From Piscinibacter sp943370595 (GTDB taxonomy: Bacteria; Pseudomonadota; Gammaproteobacteria; Burkholderiales; Burkholderiaceae_C): 64,000 nucleotides of DNA. The position numbers were made by a program, and so were the translations under genes. The stretch spans positions 1-64,000 of the forward strand of contig CALRRO020000004.1 of the NCBI GenBank assembly GCA_943370595.1. Direction: 5' to 3'. Below are positions 40,495 through 48,885 of this stretch, in pieces (position 1 is the stretch's first letter; each line of letters opens with the position of its first letter). The notes under the pieces were generated by a model, which saw only the letters and a program-made list of their open reading frames with translations, was not told the origin of the DNA and searched no databases.

Positions 40495-41748
40495 TCAGCG
40501 CGCCCCGTTTGCCAGGACCTCAGACATCCCGCGCATCCACCAGTTGAACTTGCGAACTGGCGTCAGCCTGTACTTGGGAAGGTAGGAGGTTGGCCGCGTC
40601 CAGTCTTCGAATGACCGCGCAGCCGTACGCTTCATCTGCTCGAGCATCGAGGCTGCTACTTGTTCGGACACGCCTAGCGAACGCTTGGCTCGAAGCGCGA
40701 AAGCGCAGAAGCCCGCCATGTCCAACGCGTGGTCGGCATTGCCTGCGTCAGGACCGGCGTCACCAATCGTGGTTCCGCCCGCCAGGTATGCCGGGAAGAT
40801 GAGCCCGTCATACTCCGGATGCACGATCGCACCCGGATAGAAGCCGCGCGTGCGCGGAGTTGCAAGCCAATCGAAGTAGCGACTGGCCTGCAGGTGAACC
40901 TGCCGGCTGGCGCCGGGGTTGAGCTCCGCGTATTCCCGGGCCGCCTGGAAGTACAGAGCACTCATCCAAGGGCTGCTAACCAGGTCCGTCGGAGTGGTAC
41001 CACCTGGCCCCCCGCCCTCGTGCTTCGTGTAGCTGACCAAGGGTGCAGGTCGACCATTGCAGACCCAGTCCCACTGGTCGAGCATGGCCTGCCCCCTGGA
41101 GACCGCTGCGGCACCTCCGCCAGACTTCTGGTGCTCGACCGCGGCATAGAGTGAAACCCAGACTTCACGCTCAGTCCACAGAGAGGCGTCATCAAGATTC
41201 GCGCGCGCTGGCCAACCGGCGACTGTCGCGTCAAAGGCCGCTTGCCTCTTGGCTGCGTTCGGACTCCACGCGTGGACGTAGGAGTACTTGGTATCGTCCT
41301 CACCCACCTTGTTCATGAATATGCCGCGCCCGTCGAGCCGACTCTCGTAGTAGCCCAAGTCGCTTTGCGCCAGCGCTGCCCAGCGAGGACGGCCTGTCAG
41401 CTGTGCCAGCATGTGCCAAGCTTGGGCGCGATCGAAAAGCCAAGGCTCGTACGTAGTGTCTGAGTACTGCCACCACCCTTGGTTGGCGTCGAAGGGCTCG
41501 GTGATGTTGTGTCCACCGTAGTTCCAGTTCCTCGCTGCGGTTTCGGCGAAGTTCTCGAGCGTCGCTAGCAAGTAGGACGCGGTCGGGATCTCGCCCGGTG
41601 CTGGTGGCGAGGGCGGCGGAGGAGAAGGCGGAGGAGGAGAAGGGGGCGGTGTAGTTGCCGACTCATTCCCCGATCCACCGCATGCGCTGGCCAGCGCAGC
41701 CATTGCGAAGGCAGCAGTCAGTTCAACAAGCTTTCGTCTCGTGGTCAT
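40495..41748 (-). CDS. Lipoprotein with proline-rich linker and probable alpha/alpha-toroid domain
   Basis: 417 residues: signal peptide with lipobox (AALASAC), a linker of PPPSPPPP repeats, then about 340 residues rich in Trp, Tyr and paired helices (WLFDRAQAWHMLAQLTGRPR, ALYFQAAREYAELNPGA, FYPGAIVHPEYDG), which resemble glycoside-hydrolase or lyase alpha/alpha toroids. No catalytic pair could be assigned. The chosen ATG begins the signal; it overlaps the upstream NTF2-like gene by ATGA. Confidence 0.65.
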   Translation of the reverse strand: MTTRRKLVELTAAFAMAALASACGGSGNESATTPPPSPPPPSPPPPSPPAPGEIPTASYLLATLENFAETAARNWNYGGHNITEPFDANQGWWQYSDTTYEPWLFDRAQAWHMLAQLTGRPRWAALAQSDLGYYESRLDGRGIFMNKVGEDDTKYSYVHAWSPNAAKRQAAFDATVAGWPARANLDDASLWTEREVWVSLYAAVEHQKSGGGAAAVSRGQAMLDQWDWVCNGRPAPLVSYTKHEGGGPGGTTPTDLVSSPWMSALYFQAAREYAELNPGASRQVHLQASRYFDWLATPRTRGFYPGAIVHPEYDGLIFPAYLAGGTTIGDAGPDAGNADHALDMAGFCAFALRAKRSLGVSEQVAASMLEQMKRTAARSFEDWTRPTSYLPKYRLTPVRKFNWWMRGMSEVLANGAR

Positions 41749-42191
41749 GCTGGTTGTGTTGTTTGGCTCTGCCCGAGGGATTCGGGCCTCAAAGGCTTGC
41801 TCGTCAACTGGTACTGGAAAGCCCGCGCTACGACTCTCCACTCTCCGCCAACCTTGAGCAAGGTCAGTACGTCCGTGTACTTTTGGGGCGTCAGACAGCT
41901 TCGCAGCCTGACGACAGCCATGTGCGGGCCGATGAAGCTCGTTGTGTAGGTATAGCCAGGTCGGTACTCACCCGTCAGCGGCGCGGGCCAGAGTCCGGTG
42001 CGAAGCTTGAGAGAGTTTCCGATACTCCAGACAACCGGCTCCGGGCCCAGCGCACAGGCACAAACCGCCGAAGGATGCAGCGAAGACAGGAGCCTGCCTG
42101 CATCGCCTTCCTGGATGCCTGCGATCAGATCGCCAACGACGCGGCGAATCTTCTCGCCCTCGGCTGCACTCAACTTGGCATCAACTCTCAT
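41745..42191 (-). CDS. NTF2/SnoaL-like protein
   Basis: 148 residues with the cone-shaped NTF2 fold pattern: KIRRVVGDLIAGIQEGDAGR, LLSSLHPSAVC, a central beta region with AVVRLRSCLTPQKYTDVLTL, and LKVGGEWRVVARAFQ. Many are small-molecule isomerases, dehydratases or lumazine-type binding proteins. It is the second NTF2-like gene here (another lies 200 bp upstream) and overlaps the lipoprotein gene after it. Confidence 0.65.
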   Translation of the reverse strand: MRVDAKLSAAEGEKIRRVVGDLIAGIQEGDAGRLLSSLHPSAVCACALGPEPVVWSIGNSLKLRTGLWPAPLTGEYRPGYTYTTSFIGPHMAVVRLRSCLTPQKYTDVLTLLKVGGEWRVVARAFQYQLTSKPLRPESLGQSQTTQPA

Positions 42192-42387
42192 ACATCACCG
42201 CACAAGCGGCACCTCGCCCTTCGCTGCGGCTCTGGCCGCTGCTGGCTACTCGATCGGCAAGGCGCGACAGTTCCTGAACCTTGCATCACCTTCCACTTGC
42301 TCTGCGCCTGGGGCGCCGCACTTGCTGGCTACGCCCATCGCCCTAGTTGGCGATGGGCCGGGAGACAAGACGCAGCCTCGGCACCAC

Positions 42388-42762
42388 CTACTTCACGACG
42401 TCGAAGTGGAACACCTTGGAGATGATCTGCCAGCGTCCATCGACCTTGATGAAGGTCAGCAGGTCGATGAAGTCCTTCCCGAAGAACGTGCAGTACAGCG
42501 TGACCAGCGCAGTCACCGGACCGAAGAGTTCGATCGAAAGGATGTGCTCCTTGCGCGGGTCTCCACGGCGTGCCGGCGGGTCGCGCTTCTCGACCACCGG
42601 AAAGTACTCGTCCATCGTCATGAACAGCGGGGCATCGCCTGCTGCAGTGGCGTACAGAGCCTTCGGATGGAACACCTTCGCCAGTCGCTTGGTGTCGCAG
42701 TGATACAGACCGTCCAGATAGTCCTGGACGCACGCTCCAATCTCAGCCTTGTCCTGGCTCAC
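42388..42762 (-). CDS. NTF2-like putative lumazine-binding/SnoaL protein
   Basis: 124 residues, full-length NTF2-like domain: VQDYLDGLYHCDTKRLAKVF, HPKALYATAAGDAPLFMTMD, LFGPVTALVTLYCTFFGKDF and FIKVDGRWQIISKVFHFD. Enzymatic role unknown. Its start overlaps the tautomerase gene by four bases, so it belongs to that operon. Confidence 0.72.
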   Translation of the reverse strand: MSQDKAEIGACVQDYLDGLYHCDTKRLAKVFHPKALYATAAGDAPLFMTMDEYFPVVEKRDPPARRGDPRKEHILSIELFGPVTALVTLYCTFFGKDFIDLLTFIKVDGRWQIISKVFHFDVVK

Positions 42763-42974
42763 TTCGTTCCCCCAGCCTGCCGAGCCCGAATGGCAGTGAC
42801 GGGCTCACCAGCCACGCCCCAGTTGTCGGTGTCGACCTCTTCGATGACGACGAACGTCGTGGCGGGCTCCTTGTTGAGCACGTTGACCAGCATGTCGGTA
42901 GTTTGGCGAATCAGTTCCGCCTTCTGGTCCTTCGTGACCCCCTCGCGGGTCACCTGAATCAGCACGTACGGCAT
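42759..42974 (-). CDS. 4-oxalocrotonate tautomerase family protein
   Basis: 71 residues beginning MPYVLIQVTREGVTKDQKAE; removal of Met exposes the catalytic Pro1 of this family. Helix LIRQTTDMLVNVLN and strand TTFVVIEEVDTDNWGVAGEP complete the fold, with an Arg at position 11. These enzymes move double bonds in oxo-acids during aromatic-ring breakdown. Ten bases downstream of a flavodoxin-like gene, so one operon. Confidence 0.85.
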   Translation of the reverse strand: MPYVLIQVTREGVTKDQKAELIRQTTDMLVNVLNKEPATTFVVIEEVDTDNWGVAGEPVTAIRARQAGGTK

Positions 42975-42983
42975 GGGCTCTCC

Positions 42984-43544
42984 TCAGGCCGCGGCCCGGG
43001 CGCGGGCGACGTCAGCCACGCGCTTGCCGAACTGCTCAGCCGTCTGCAGATCGCCGGCGTGCATCTCATCGACGGAAGCGTCAAACGGGGTTGCCGTCAT
43101 CAGGCCGGTGAAGGACGCCAGGTAGTTCACGTCCTCACGCCCGGACGCCTTGGCGTTGCTGGGCATCATCCCGGTGCTGACCCAGATCATGCCGTGCTGC
43201 TGCGACATGGCCACCATGGTCTGCAGCGTCACCAGCTTGTCGCCGTTGATGCCTGCGCTGTTGGTGAAACCCGCAGCCAGCTTGTCCTTCCAGCCCTGCT
43301 TCATCCACACAGATGAAGACGCGTCCACGAACTTCTTGAACTGCCAGCTGACATTGGCCAGGTAGGTCGGCGAGCCGAAGATGATTGCCTTGGCTGCCGC
43401 CAGCTGTGCCCAACCTGCTTCTGCGACGTTGCCCTCGGCATCGATAGCGACGATCGACGCACCAGCACCCTTTGCCACCGCTTCTGCAACCCTCTTGGTG
43501 TGGCCGTAGCCACTGTGATAGACGACAACAACTTCACTGGTCAT
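42984..43544 (-). CDS. Flavodoxin-fold NAD(P)H-dependent FMN reductase (WrbA-like)
   Basis: 186 residues. FMN-binding features: VVVVYHSGYGHTKRVAEAVA (phosphate loop), IIFGSPTYLANVSWQFKKFV and FTNSAGINGDKLVT. These proteins reduce quinones or nitro-compounds by two electrons. It heads the operon with tautomerase and NTF2-like genes, a grouping seen in redox handling of aromatic compounds. ATG chosen where the flavodoxin fold begins; the frame is open 22 codons more, but those overlap an upstream palindrome. Confidence 0.8.
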   Translation of the reverse strand: MTSEVVVVYHSGYGHTKRVAEAVAKGAGASIVAIDAEGNVAEAGWAQLAAAKAIIFGSPTYLANVSWQFKKFVDASSSVWMKQGWKDKLAAGFTNSAGINGDKLVTLQTMVAMSQQHGMIWVSTGMMPSNAKASGREDVNYLASFTGLMTATPFDASVDEMHAGDLQTAEQFGKRVADVARARAAA

Positions 43545-43578
43545 GGAAATACTCCTTGCGATGTTGATGAAGAAGCCA

Positions 43579-43654
43579 TGACCAGTTTGGTCAATGACTT
43601 GCCCAGTCATCGTATTTACGATTGATCTGTTTGCATTTGACTGGAATGCAAACG
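43579..43654 (-). promoter_or_regulatory. Two inverted repeats upstream of the flavodoxin operon
   Basis: TGACCA-GTT-TGGTCA lies 35 bp before the start, and a perfect nine-base repeat GTTTGCATT-N7-AATGCAAAC about 90 bp before it. Both are good dimeric-repressor sites in an otherwise gene-free gap of about 340 bp (43545-43883). The cognate regulator is unknown; the nearest gene of this kind is the LysR at 45.4 kb. Confidence 0.45.
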
Positions 43655-43883
43655 CACTCTTGGCCTAGCTGTTAACAATGAGAAGCAGGAGACTGATTGG
43701 CTCTAGTTCTGCCTAGGCAGGCCTGCGTACCCCCAGATTCCAAGGCCTATTAGCCGAGGCAACAGCACTCGCTTGAACAGAGCTGAGTCGTGAGGAAGTG
43801 CACTGGAAGCTGCTTCCCGGCGCGGCACTGACCAGCGCCCAACCGGTCCTCAACAACCTCGTACCGACAGTTGCGACGACGGG

Positions 43884-44525
43884 TCAGGCGGATTGAACGG
43901 CTGCTTCGACGAGAACCTTGATGGCTGAGGCCTTTGCGAATCCGTCGCAGAGGATGGTCGCCTTCTCCCCATCCACGGCCAGCAACTTCGGAAAGCTGCG
44001 CAACCCCCACCCACGAACTTGGGCGAAATCCGACTGAGTCTTGCTGCGAACGTCCTGGTCGGACATGGCATTCACAACATCCACGACCGAGCGGTCCACG
44101 CTCTGATCAGCCAGAGCCTTCTGGACAACGATGCTCAGCACGGCATCAGCAGTCGTGTCGAGCCCGTCGACGTAGAAAGCCCGCTGAAGCGCGTGGAAGA
44201 TGGCCAGCTGGTCAGCATCGGGCGCCAAGGTCTTGGCCGCAACGAATGCGCGCGAGATGGGTTCGGTGTCGTACACGAAGCCTACGCGATCCATCAGCGC
44301 TTGCCTGTTGAACGGCACACCAGTGAGTGACTCGACACGGGCCCAGTTCGTCAGCCTGAACTGCTTGGCGGCGCTGTCAAGCACGTCACGACCACCTGCC
44401 CAGAGCCCCGCCACCTTGATCTCGAATGGAAGCTCAGGAAAGAACTCCAGCGCTTCACCGAGCTCCTTGCTGAAGCCATAGCACCACGAGCACATCGGGT
44501 CGCCGGCGAAAACGAACTTCATCAT
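43884..44525 (-). CDS. DsbA-like thioredoxin-fold protein
   Basis: 213 residues with FVFAGDPMCSWCYGFSKELG (CSWC active site at residues 12-15), a helical insertion and a C-terminal RGWGLRSFPKLLAVDG with the cis-Pro. No signal peptide, so cytoplasmic; it matches the FrnE/protein-disulphide group. It could reduce or isomerise disulphides or act as a glutathione-dependent isomerase. Of two adjacent ATGs the first has GGAGG four bases upstream. Confidence 0.78.
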   Translation of the reverse strand: MMKFVFAGDPMCSWCYGFSKELGEALEFFPELPFEIKVAGLWAGGRDVLDSAAKQFRLTNWARVESLTGVPFNRQALMDRVGFVYDTEPISRAFVAAKTLAPDADQLAIFHALQRAFYVDGLDTTADAVLSIVVQKALADQSVDRSVVDVVNAMSDQDVRSKTQSDFAQVRGWGLRSFPKLLAVDGEKATILCDGFAKASAIKVLVEAAVQSA

Positions 44526-44586
44526 CAGTCCTCCATCAATCGCACGCGCAACCTCGCGCGCATCTGCAGACATATCCATGTAGAGA

Positions 44587-44614
44587 GGGGAGAGGCGCGC
44601 ACACGCCCCTCCCC
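44587..44614 (-). terminator. Hairpin between the GST and DsbA-like genes
   Basis: GGGGAGAGGCG and CGCCCCTCCCC form an 11-bp stem with one mismatch and a six-base loop. It lies after the GST stop. No T-run, so a factor-dependent or attenuating structure is as likely as a true terminator. Confidence 0.4.
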
Positions 44615-44667
44615 TGACTCTCTCGCACTCTTGTTCCCAACCCGTACGGGATGGAGTCCCTCGGCAA

Positions 44668-45276
44668 TCAGCCGATCAGCCCTTCGGCCTTCATCGCCTC
44701 CTGCACAGCCGGGCGCGCAGCGACCCGGGCGTGGAATGCCTTGATGTGGGTCAGCTCGGAGATGTCCAGCTTGATCGGGTTCGTCCAGTTGATCAGCACG
44801 AACAGGTACGCGTCAGCGATCGTGAACTGGTCGCCGGTGAGGAACGACTTGCCCTCGAGTTGCGAGTTCAGCCACACGAGCTTCTTCTTGAGAATGCCCT
44901 TGAGGATGTCGGTCGAAGGCTGGTCCAGGTAGGCGTGGAAGATCGGGGTGAACGACTTGTGGATCTCCGACGTCAGGTAGTTGCACCACTCGAGCACGCG
45001 GATGCGAGCAAGCGTGCCCGTGGCGGGCAGCAGACTGGTCGCCTCCATCTGATCGGCGATGTACTGCGACACGATCGGCCCCTCGGAGATGCGAGTGCCG
45101 TCGCGCAGTTCCAGCACGGGAACCTGCCCTTTAGGGGCAATGGTGTAGTAGTCGGTGCCATCGTCCAAGCGATGGTTCTTGGTATCGACCTTGGTCAGCG
45201 AGAAGCTGGCCTTGGTTTCTCGCAGAACGATGTGCGGGGCCAGTGAGCAGGCACCGGGTGAGTAATACAGTCGCAT
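44668..45276 (-). CDS. Beta-class glutathione S-transferase
   Basis: 202 residues: N-terminal thioredoxin-like domain MRLYYSPGACSLAPHIVLRE (the conserved Cys10 of beta-class GSTs), GQVPVLELRDG (cis-Pro) and EGPIVSQYIAD (glutathione-binding), then a helical C-terminal domain with FTIADAYLFVLINW. It conjugates or reduces electrophiles with glutathione. Divergent from the LysR gene across about 100 bp, which makes that regulator a candidate controller. Confidence 0.88.
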   Translation of the reverse strand: MRLYYSPGACSLAPHIVLRETKASFSLTKVDTKNHRLDDGTDYYTIAPKGQVPVLELRDGTRISEGPIVSQYIADQMEATSLLPATGTLARIRVLEWCNYLTSEIHKSFTPIFHAYLDQPSTDILKGILKKKLVWLNSQLEGKSFLTGDQFTIADAYLFVLINWTNPIKLDISELTHIKAFHARVAARPAVQEAMKAEGLIG

Positions 45277-45380
45277 CGCTGTTGCTCCAGCAAAGTTGGT
45301 AGGGAGCTGAGATACTATTCACGCGTTTGATGTTGATAAACGGGCCTACACTCAACTGACTGTCAAATTGGAGGTTCACA

Positions 45381-46307
45381 ATGACCCGTCAGTTTGAGGG
45401 TTTGCTCCTCAGTGGTATCGAGCTCTTCTGCTTGGTTGCTCAGCATCAGGGATTTACTGCCGCAGCTCGGGCCACCGGGCTGACCACTGCTGCGGTGAGC
45501 AGGTCAGTCAGTCGGCTTGAGTCACGCCTTGGTGTCCGACTGCTCATTCGAACGACGCGACGCGTTCGACTGACCGACGATGGCCAGCGCTACTACGATC
45601 AATGTCGCCTCGCGCTCAATCAGCTTTCCGAAGCAGAGCGGGAGGTTACTGGGCAACAGATCCGACCAGCGGGCGTCGTACGCATGAGTCTGCCAACTTC
45701 GTACGGGCACTATCGCGTGCTGCCGGTACTTCCCGAGTTCATGAAGCTGTATCCCGAGATTGACCTTGACCTTCAACTCTCGAACCGGAACATCAACTTT
45801 GCCGAGGACGGCTTCGACCTTGCGATACGCGGACGCAACCCACCTGACTCTGGCCTGATTGCGCGCAAGCTCGAAGACGCCGAGCTCCTGATCGTCGCGT
45901 CACCCAGATACTTGAAGGCCCGCGGCAAGCCTCGTGCGCCAGAGGATCTGGCCATACATGAGTGCATTCAGTTCGTGCTTCCCAGCACGGGTGCACCGGT
46001 ACCTTGGCCGTTGCGCGACGGGCAGGAGATCCTGGAAGTCAATACGAACGGGCACCTTCGCTGCACGGAGGACATCCTTGCCCCGATCACCCTGGCCAAG
46101 GCAGGCGCGGGTCTCGCGCAGACCTATCGCTATCTTGTTGAGGACCTGCTCAAGGATGGCTCCCTTGTAGAGGTGATGCCTGAGTACGCGGGAGCCTCTC
46201 GTCCGTTCTCATTGCTCTACCCGGGAAACAGGCATGTGCCCCTGCGGGTGAGAGTGCTCATCGACTTCCTGACCAAGAAGTTCTCATCGGTCAAACGGTC
46301 ACGCTAG
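45381..46307 (+). CDS. LysR family transcriptional regulator
   Basis: 308 residues. HTH: LFCLVAQHQGFTAAARATGL, TTAAVSRSVSRLESRLGVRL, IRTTRRVRLTDDGQRYY. Effector domain begins VVRMSLPTSYGHYRVLPVLP and includes FDLAIRGRNPPDSGLIARKL, the CrgA/DsdC-like form. GTTG-rich operator-like DNA separates it from the divergent GST gene. Candidate regulator of the GST and redox genes around it. Confidence 0.85.
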   Translation: MTRQFEGLLLSGIELFCLVAQHQGFTAAARATGLTTAAVSRSVSRLESRLGVRLLIRTTRRVRLTDDGQRYYDQCRLALNQLSEAEREVTGQQIRPAGVVRMSLPTSYGHYRVLPVLPEFMKLYPEIDLDLQLSNRNINFAEDGFDLAIRGRNPPDSGLIARKLEDAELLIVASPRYLKARGKPRAPEDLAIHECIQFVLPSTGAPVPWPLRDGQEILEVNTNGHLRCTEDILAPITLAKAGAGLAQTYRYLVEDLLKDGSLVEVMPEYAGASRPFSLLYPGNRHVPLRVRVLIDFLTKKFSSVKRSR

Positions 46308-46342
46308 ACCTTCGACTCGGGCTCTATGGAGTGCGAGTCAGC

Positions 46343-48031
46343 TCAGTTCCCTTGTACGGGCGACAGGTGATGATTGAGGAACGCTCGCAGCTGAATCGGC
46401 TTGACTGGGCTGGACAGGACGGTTGCCGCTGTCTCGATTGACTTGTCCTGCACCAGACCAGCGTGATCGTCAGTGAGTATGACCAGCGCTCCGCCCGCAG
46501 TAGCCCAAAGCGGTGACCCGATGACACTGTCATCGTGAACTGGCAGGTGGGAGAAGCAGTCGCTGTCCATGACTGCGATGGGACGTTTGCCAGCGTCGAG
46601 ATTTCGCTGGATGTCCGCCTCGAGCATCGGCGCGGTGGAGGGACAAACATCTACGCCCCAAGCCGCGAGCATACCTTCCACACTTGTGCGCTCGGAGCCT
46701 GGGCACATGGCGAGTAGCACAGCGACCTCGCTGGCGCTGCGGGGTGCGGAATCTCCCGCTCTTTCTTCGGCCGCATTCATGATGAGCCTGACGCAGGTTC
46801 CCTTGCCGAGCTCTGACTCCAGTCGCACTTCAATCCCGAGGTCGTGACATATCCTTCTGACGATCGGCAGGCCAAGGCCATACCCGCTACCGCTGGAAGA
46901 GTCTGCAGCATTGCCCCGGTAAAACTCTTCGAAGACGCGCTCCCGATCCTCAGGTCGGATTCCTGGACCCGTATCCATGACGTCCAGACTGAGCACCCCC
47001 GCCTTGCACGCACCACGAACCACGACAGCTCCGACTTTCGTGTAGCGCAGCGCATTGCTGACCAGGTTCCCCACCGCGCGCTTTAGCAAGACGGGATCGG
47101 TGTAGACAACAGCTGGGCTTACGTCTACCAAGAGCTTCAGGCCAAGTGACTCAGCGACGGGCCGATGAGTCAGCTCGAGTTCAGCCAAGAGCTTCGCGAT
47201 CTCTACGCGCGTGAACTGAGGCGCTCCAAGACGACTGTCAGTTCGCGCTACGTCCAGAATCTCGTCGACCAACGCAGACAGATGTTTCACAGACTCTTCG
47301 ATCACTGAAACCAGCTCCGAAGCCTGTTTCGCTCCGCTCGAGTAGTGATAGGCCTGGAGGGCCAGTCGCATTCCCTGCAGCGGCTGCTGCAAGTCATGTG
47401 CGGCCATAGTGAAGAATCGAGCCTTTGAATCACTGCTCCACAGACGCTGAGCAGGTTTCGAGTCGGCCTCTGCCCCGGCTTGCACAGGTGCCGATTGCTC
47501 AGGAACACCGAACGACTTTCTGCTCAATGCAACGAGTACAAGCGCCACCGCTGTTGCGAGAGCGTAGCCAAACGGCGTATTTGTCCAGAGATCCGCGACG
47601 ATCAGAGACGCCAGCGGGACGCGATGCAGATCCAGCGGACGCAAGGGCGCGACATGCGCTGCAGAGCCACGCAGGCGTGACTCCGCGCACGCTCCCCACG
47701 AAGCAATCAACACGGCTGCGTGTATCAAGAGATCGGCGACAGGGGAACCTGCCGGCAGAAAGAACACCGCTCCGGCCCAGATGCAAGGCAGTACCACTGC
47801 CTCCACCACGGCAACGGGCCAAAGCTGCTCGTCGTTGTCAACTGCGCCTCGCGACGCCGTCAGGGAAGCCGCGACGTGACTCGCAGCGCAACCGGCCAGA
47901 AGCAGCACCAGCCAGTAAGCGTAACCCACGGAGAGTCCACTCCGCTGCCCGCCGACAGCCAGAGCAAGCGCGACGACTCCCGCACCGATCAGGCTGGCGC
48001 CGACAGTTCTTTGCATGGAGCTCTTACGCAT
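46343..48031 (-). CDS. Membrane-bound sensor histidine kinase with degenerate receiver
   Basis: 562 residues. N-terminal five or six membrane helices without a large periplasmic loop, then the kinase core: H-box FFTMAAHDLQQPLQGMRLAL (phosphoacceptor His), N-box NLVSNALRYT, DTGPGI and GYGLGLPIV. The C-terminal region (about 110 residues, VAVLLAMCPGSERTSVEGML) has a receiver-like pattern but a Asp at the usual phosphorylation site could not be assigned. The frame is open to a TTG eight codons upstream. Its partner is the LuxR-type regulator 54 bp upstream in the transcript. Confidence 0.82.
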   Translation of the reverse strand: MRKSSMQRTVGASLIGAGVVALALAVGGQRSGLSVGYAYWLVLLLAGCAASHVAASLTASRGAVDNDEQLWPVAVVEAVVLPCIWAGAVFFLPAGSPVADLLIHAAVLIASWGACAESRLRGSAAHVAPLRPLDLHRVPLASLIVADLWTNTPFGYALATAVALVLVALSRKSFGVPEQSAPVQAGAEADSKPAQRLWSSDSKARFFTMAAHDLQQPLQGMRLALQAYHYSSGAKQASELVSVIEESVKHLSALVDEILDVARTDSRLGAPQFTRVEIAKLLAELELTHRPVAESLGLKLLVDVSPAVVYTDPVLLKRAVGNLVSNALRYTKVGAVVVRGACKAGVLSLDVMDTGPGIRPEDRERVFEEFYRGNAADSSSGSGYGLGLPIVRRICHDLGIEVRLESELGKGTCVRLIMNAAEERAGDSAPRSASEVAVLLAMCPGSERTSVEGMLAAWGVDVCPSTAPMLEADIQRNLDAGKRPIAVMDSDCFSHLPVHDDSVIGSPLWATAGGALVILTDDHAGLVQDKSIETAATVLSSPVKPIQLRAFLNHHLSPVQGN

Positions 48032-48109
48032 ACCTGCCGCTGAGCAGACGCGCAAGCCAGGCTCTTCGGACCGACAGGTTGATGGCCATGGTTGCGGACC
48101 GAATCATTG

Positions 48110-48712
48110 TCAGATGCACCCCAGCTGGCGACCTTTGATCAGCACCTGCGTCCTGCTCTGAGCACCCATGGCCTGGAAGAGCGCTGTAACGTGCGTCTTT
48201 ACGGTCCGCTCGGTGATTCCCAGCTCAAACGCGATCTGCTTGTTGCGGAAGCCCTGGGCCAACAGACACAGGACTTCCTTTTGCCTGGCAGTCAGCTGAA
48301 CGTCGTCGAAGCCACTTAGCTCGTCGAGTTGGTCAGCAAAGACCGTGTCTCCGCGCCTGACCGCATCCAGCGATGCCAGTAGTTCAGACATCGAAGCAGA
48401 CTTGGGAACAAACGCGCTGGCACCAGCTGCCCTCGCACGAGCAGACAGCGTAGGGTCGCTGTGCCCTGAGATCAGGACACGTGCTGTGTGGGGAAAGGCC
48501 TCGCCGAACTTGCGCAGACCGCTCAATCCGTCCTCACCCTCGAGCCGGTAGTCGATCATGACGAGATCAACCGCTCCCTGAGTGCGCGCCTCCTTCAAGC
48601 CTTCGGCGATGGTCTGCACAGCTCGCATGTTTATCCCCGGGCGAACCTGACGCAATGCGTAGGTGAGCCCAATGGCAAACACTGGGTGGTCGTCAATGAG
48701 CAGGAGTTCCAT
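48110..48712 (-). CDS. NarL/LuxR-type response regulator
   Basis: 200 residues. Receiver: MELLLIDDHPVFAIGLTYAL (acidic pocket), MIDYRLEGEDGLSGL (phosphoacceptor Asp), LISGHSD and AFVPKSAS (Lys). C-terminal LuxR HTH: LTARQKEVLCLLAQGFRNKQ, IAFELGITERTVKTHVTALF. The frame is open 59 codons upstream but the receiver starts at the chosen Met. Pairs with the sensor kinase that follows it. Confidence 0.88.
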   Translation of the reverse strand: MELLLIDDHPVFAIGLTYALRQVRPGINMRAVQTIAEGLKEARTQGAVDLVMIDYRLEGEDGLSGLRKFGEAFPHTARVLISGHSDPTLSARARAAGASAFVPKSASMSELLASLDAVRRGDTVFADQLDELSGFDDVQLTARQKEVLCLLAQGFRNKQIAFELGITERTVKTHVTALFQAMGAQSRTQVLIKGRQLGCI

Positions 48713-48885
48713 AGACGGGCAATCTAGCTCGCTTGAGACGTCTCCGATACAACGCTTGCTGAGTTGCCCAGTCAGTGGCGCAGGCTCCACCGAGGAAGCG
48801 TTGAGCGGGGCTTCAGGGACTTTTGACTTGAAGTCAACAATGCACAGGGCCGCCGCAGCGGCCCGTGCACTCAGCATCGAGTTCA

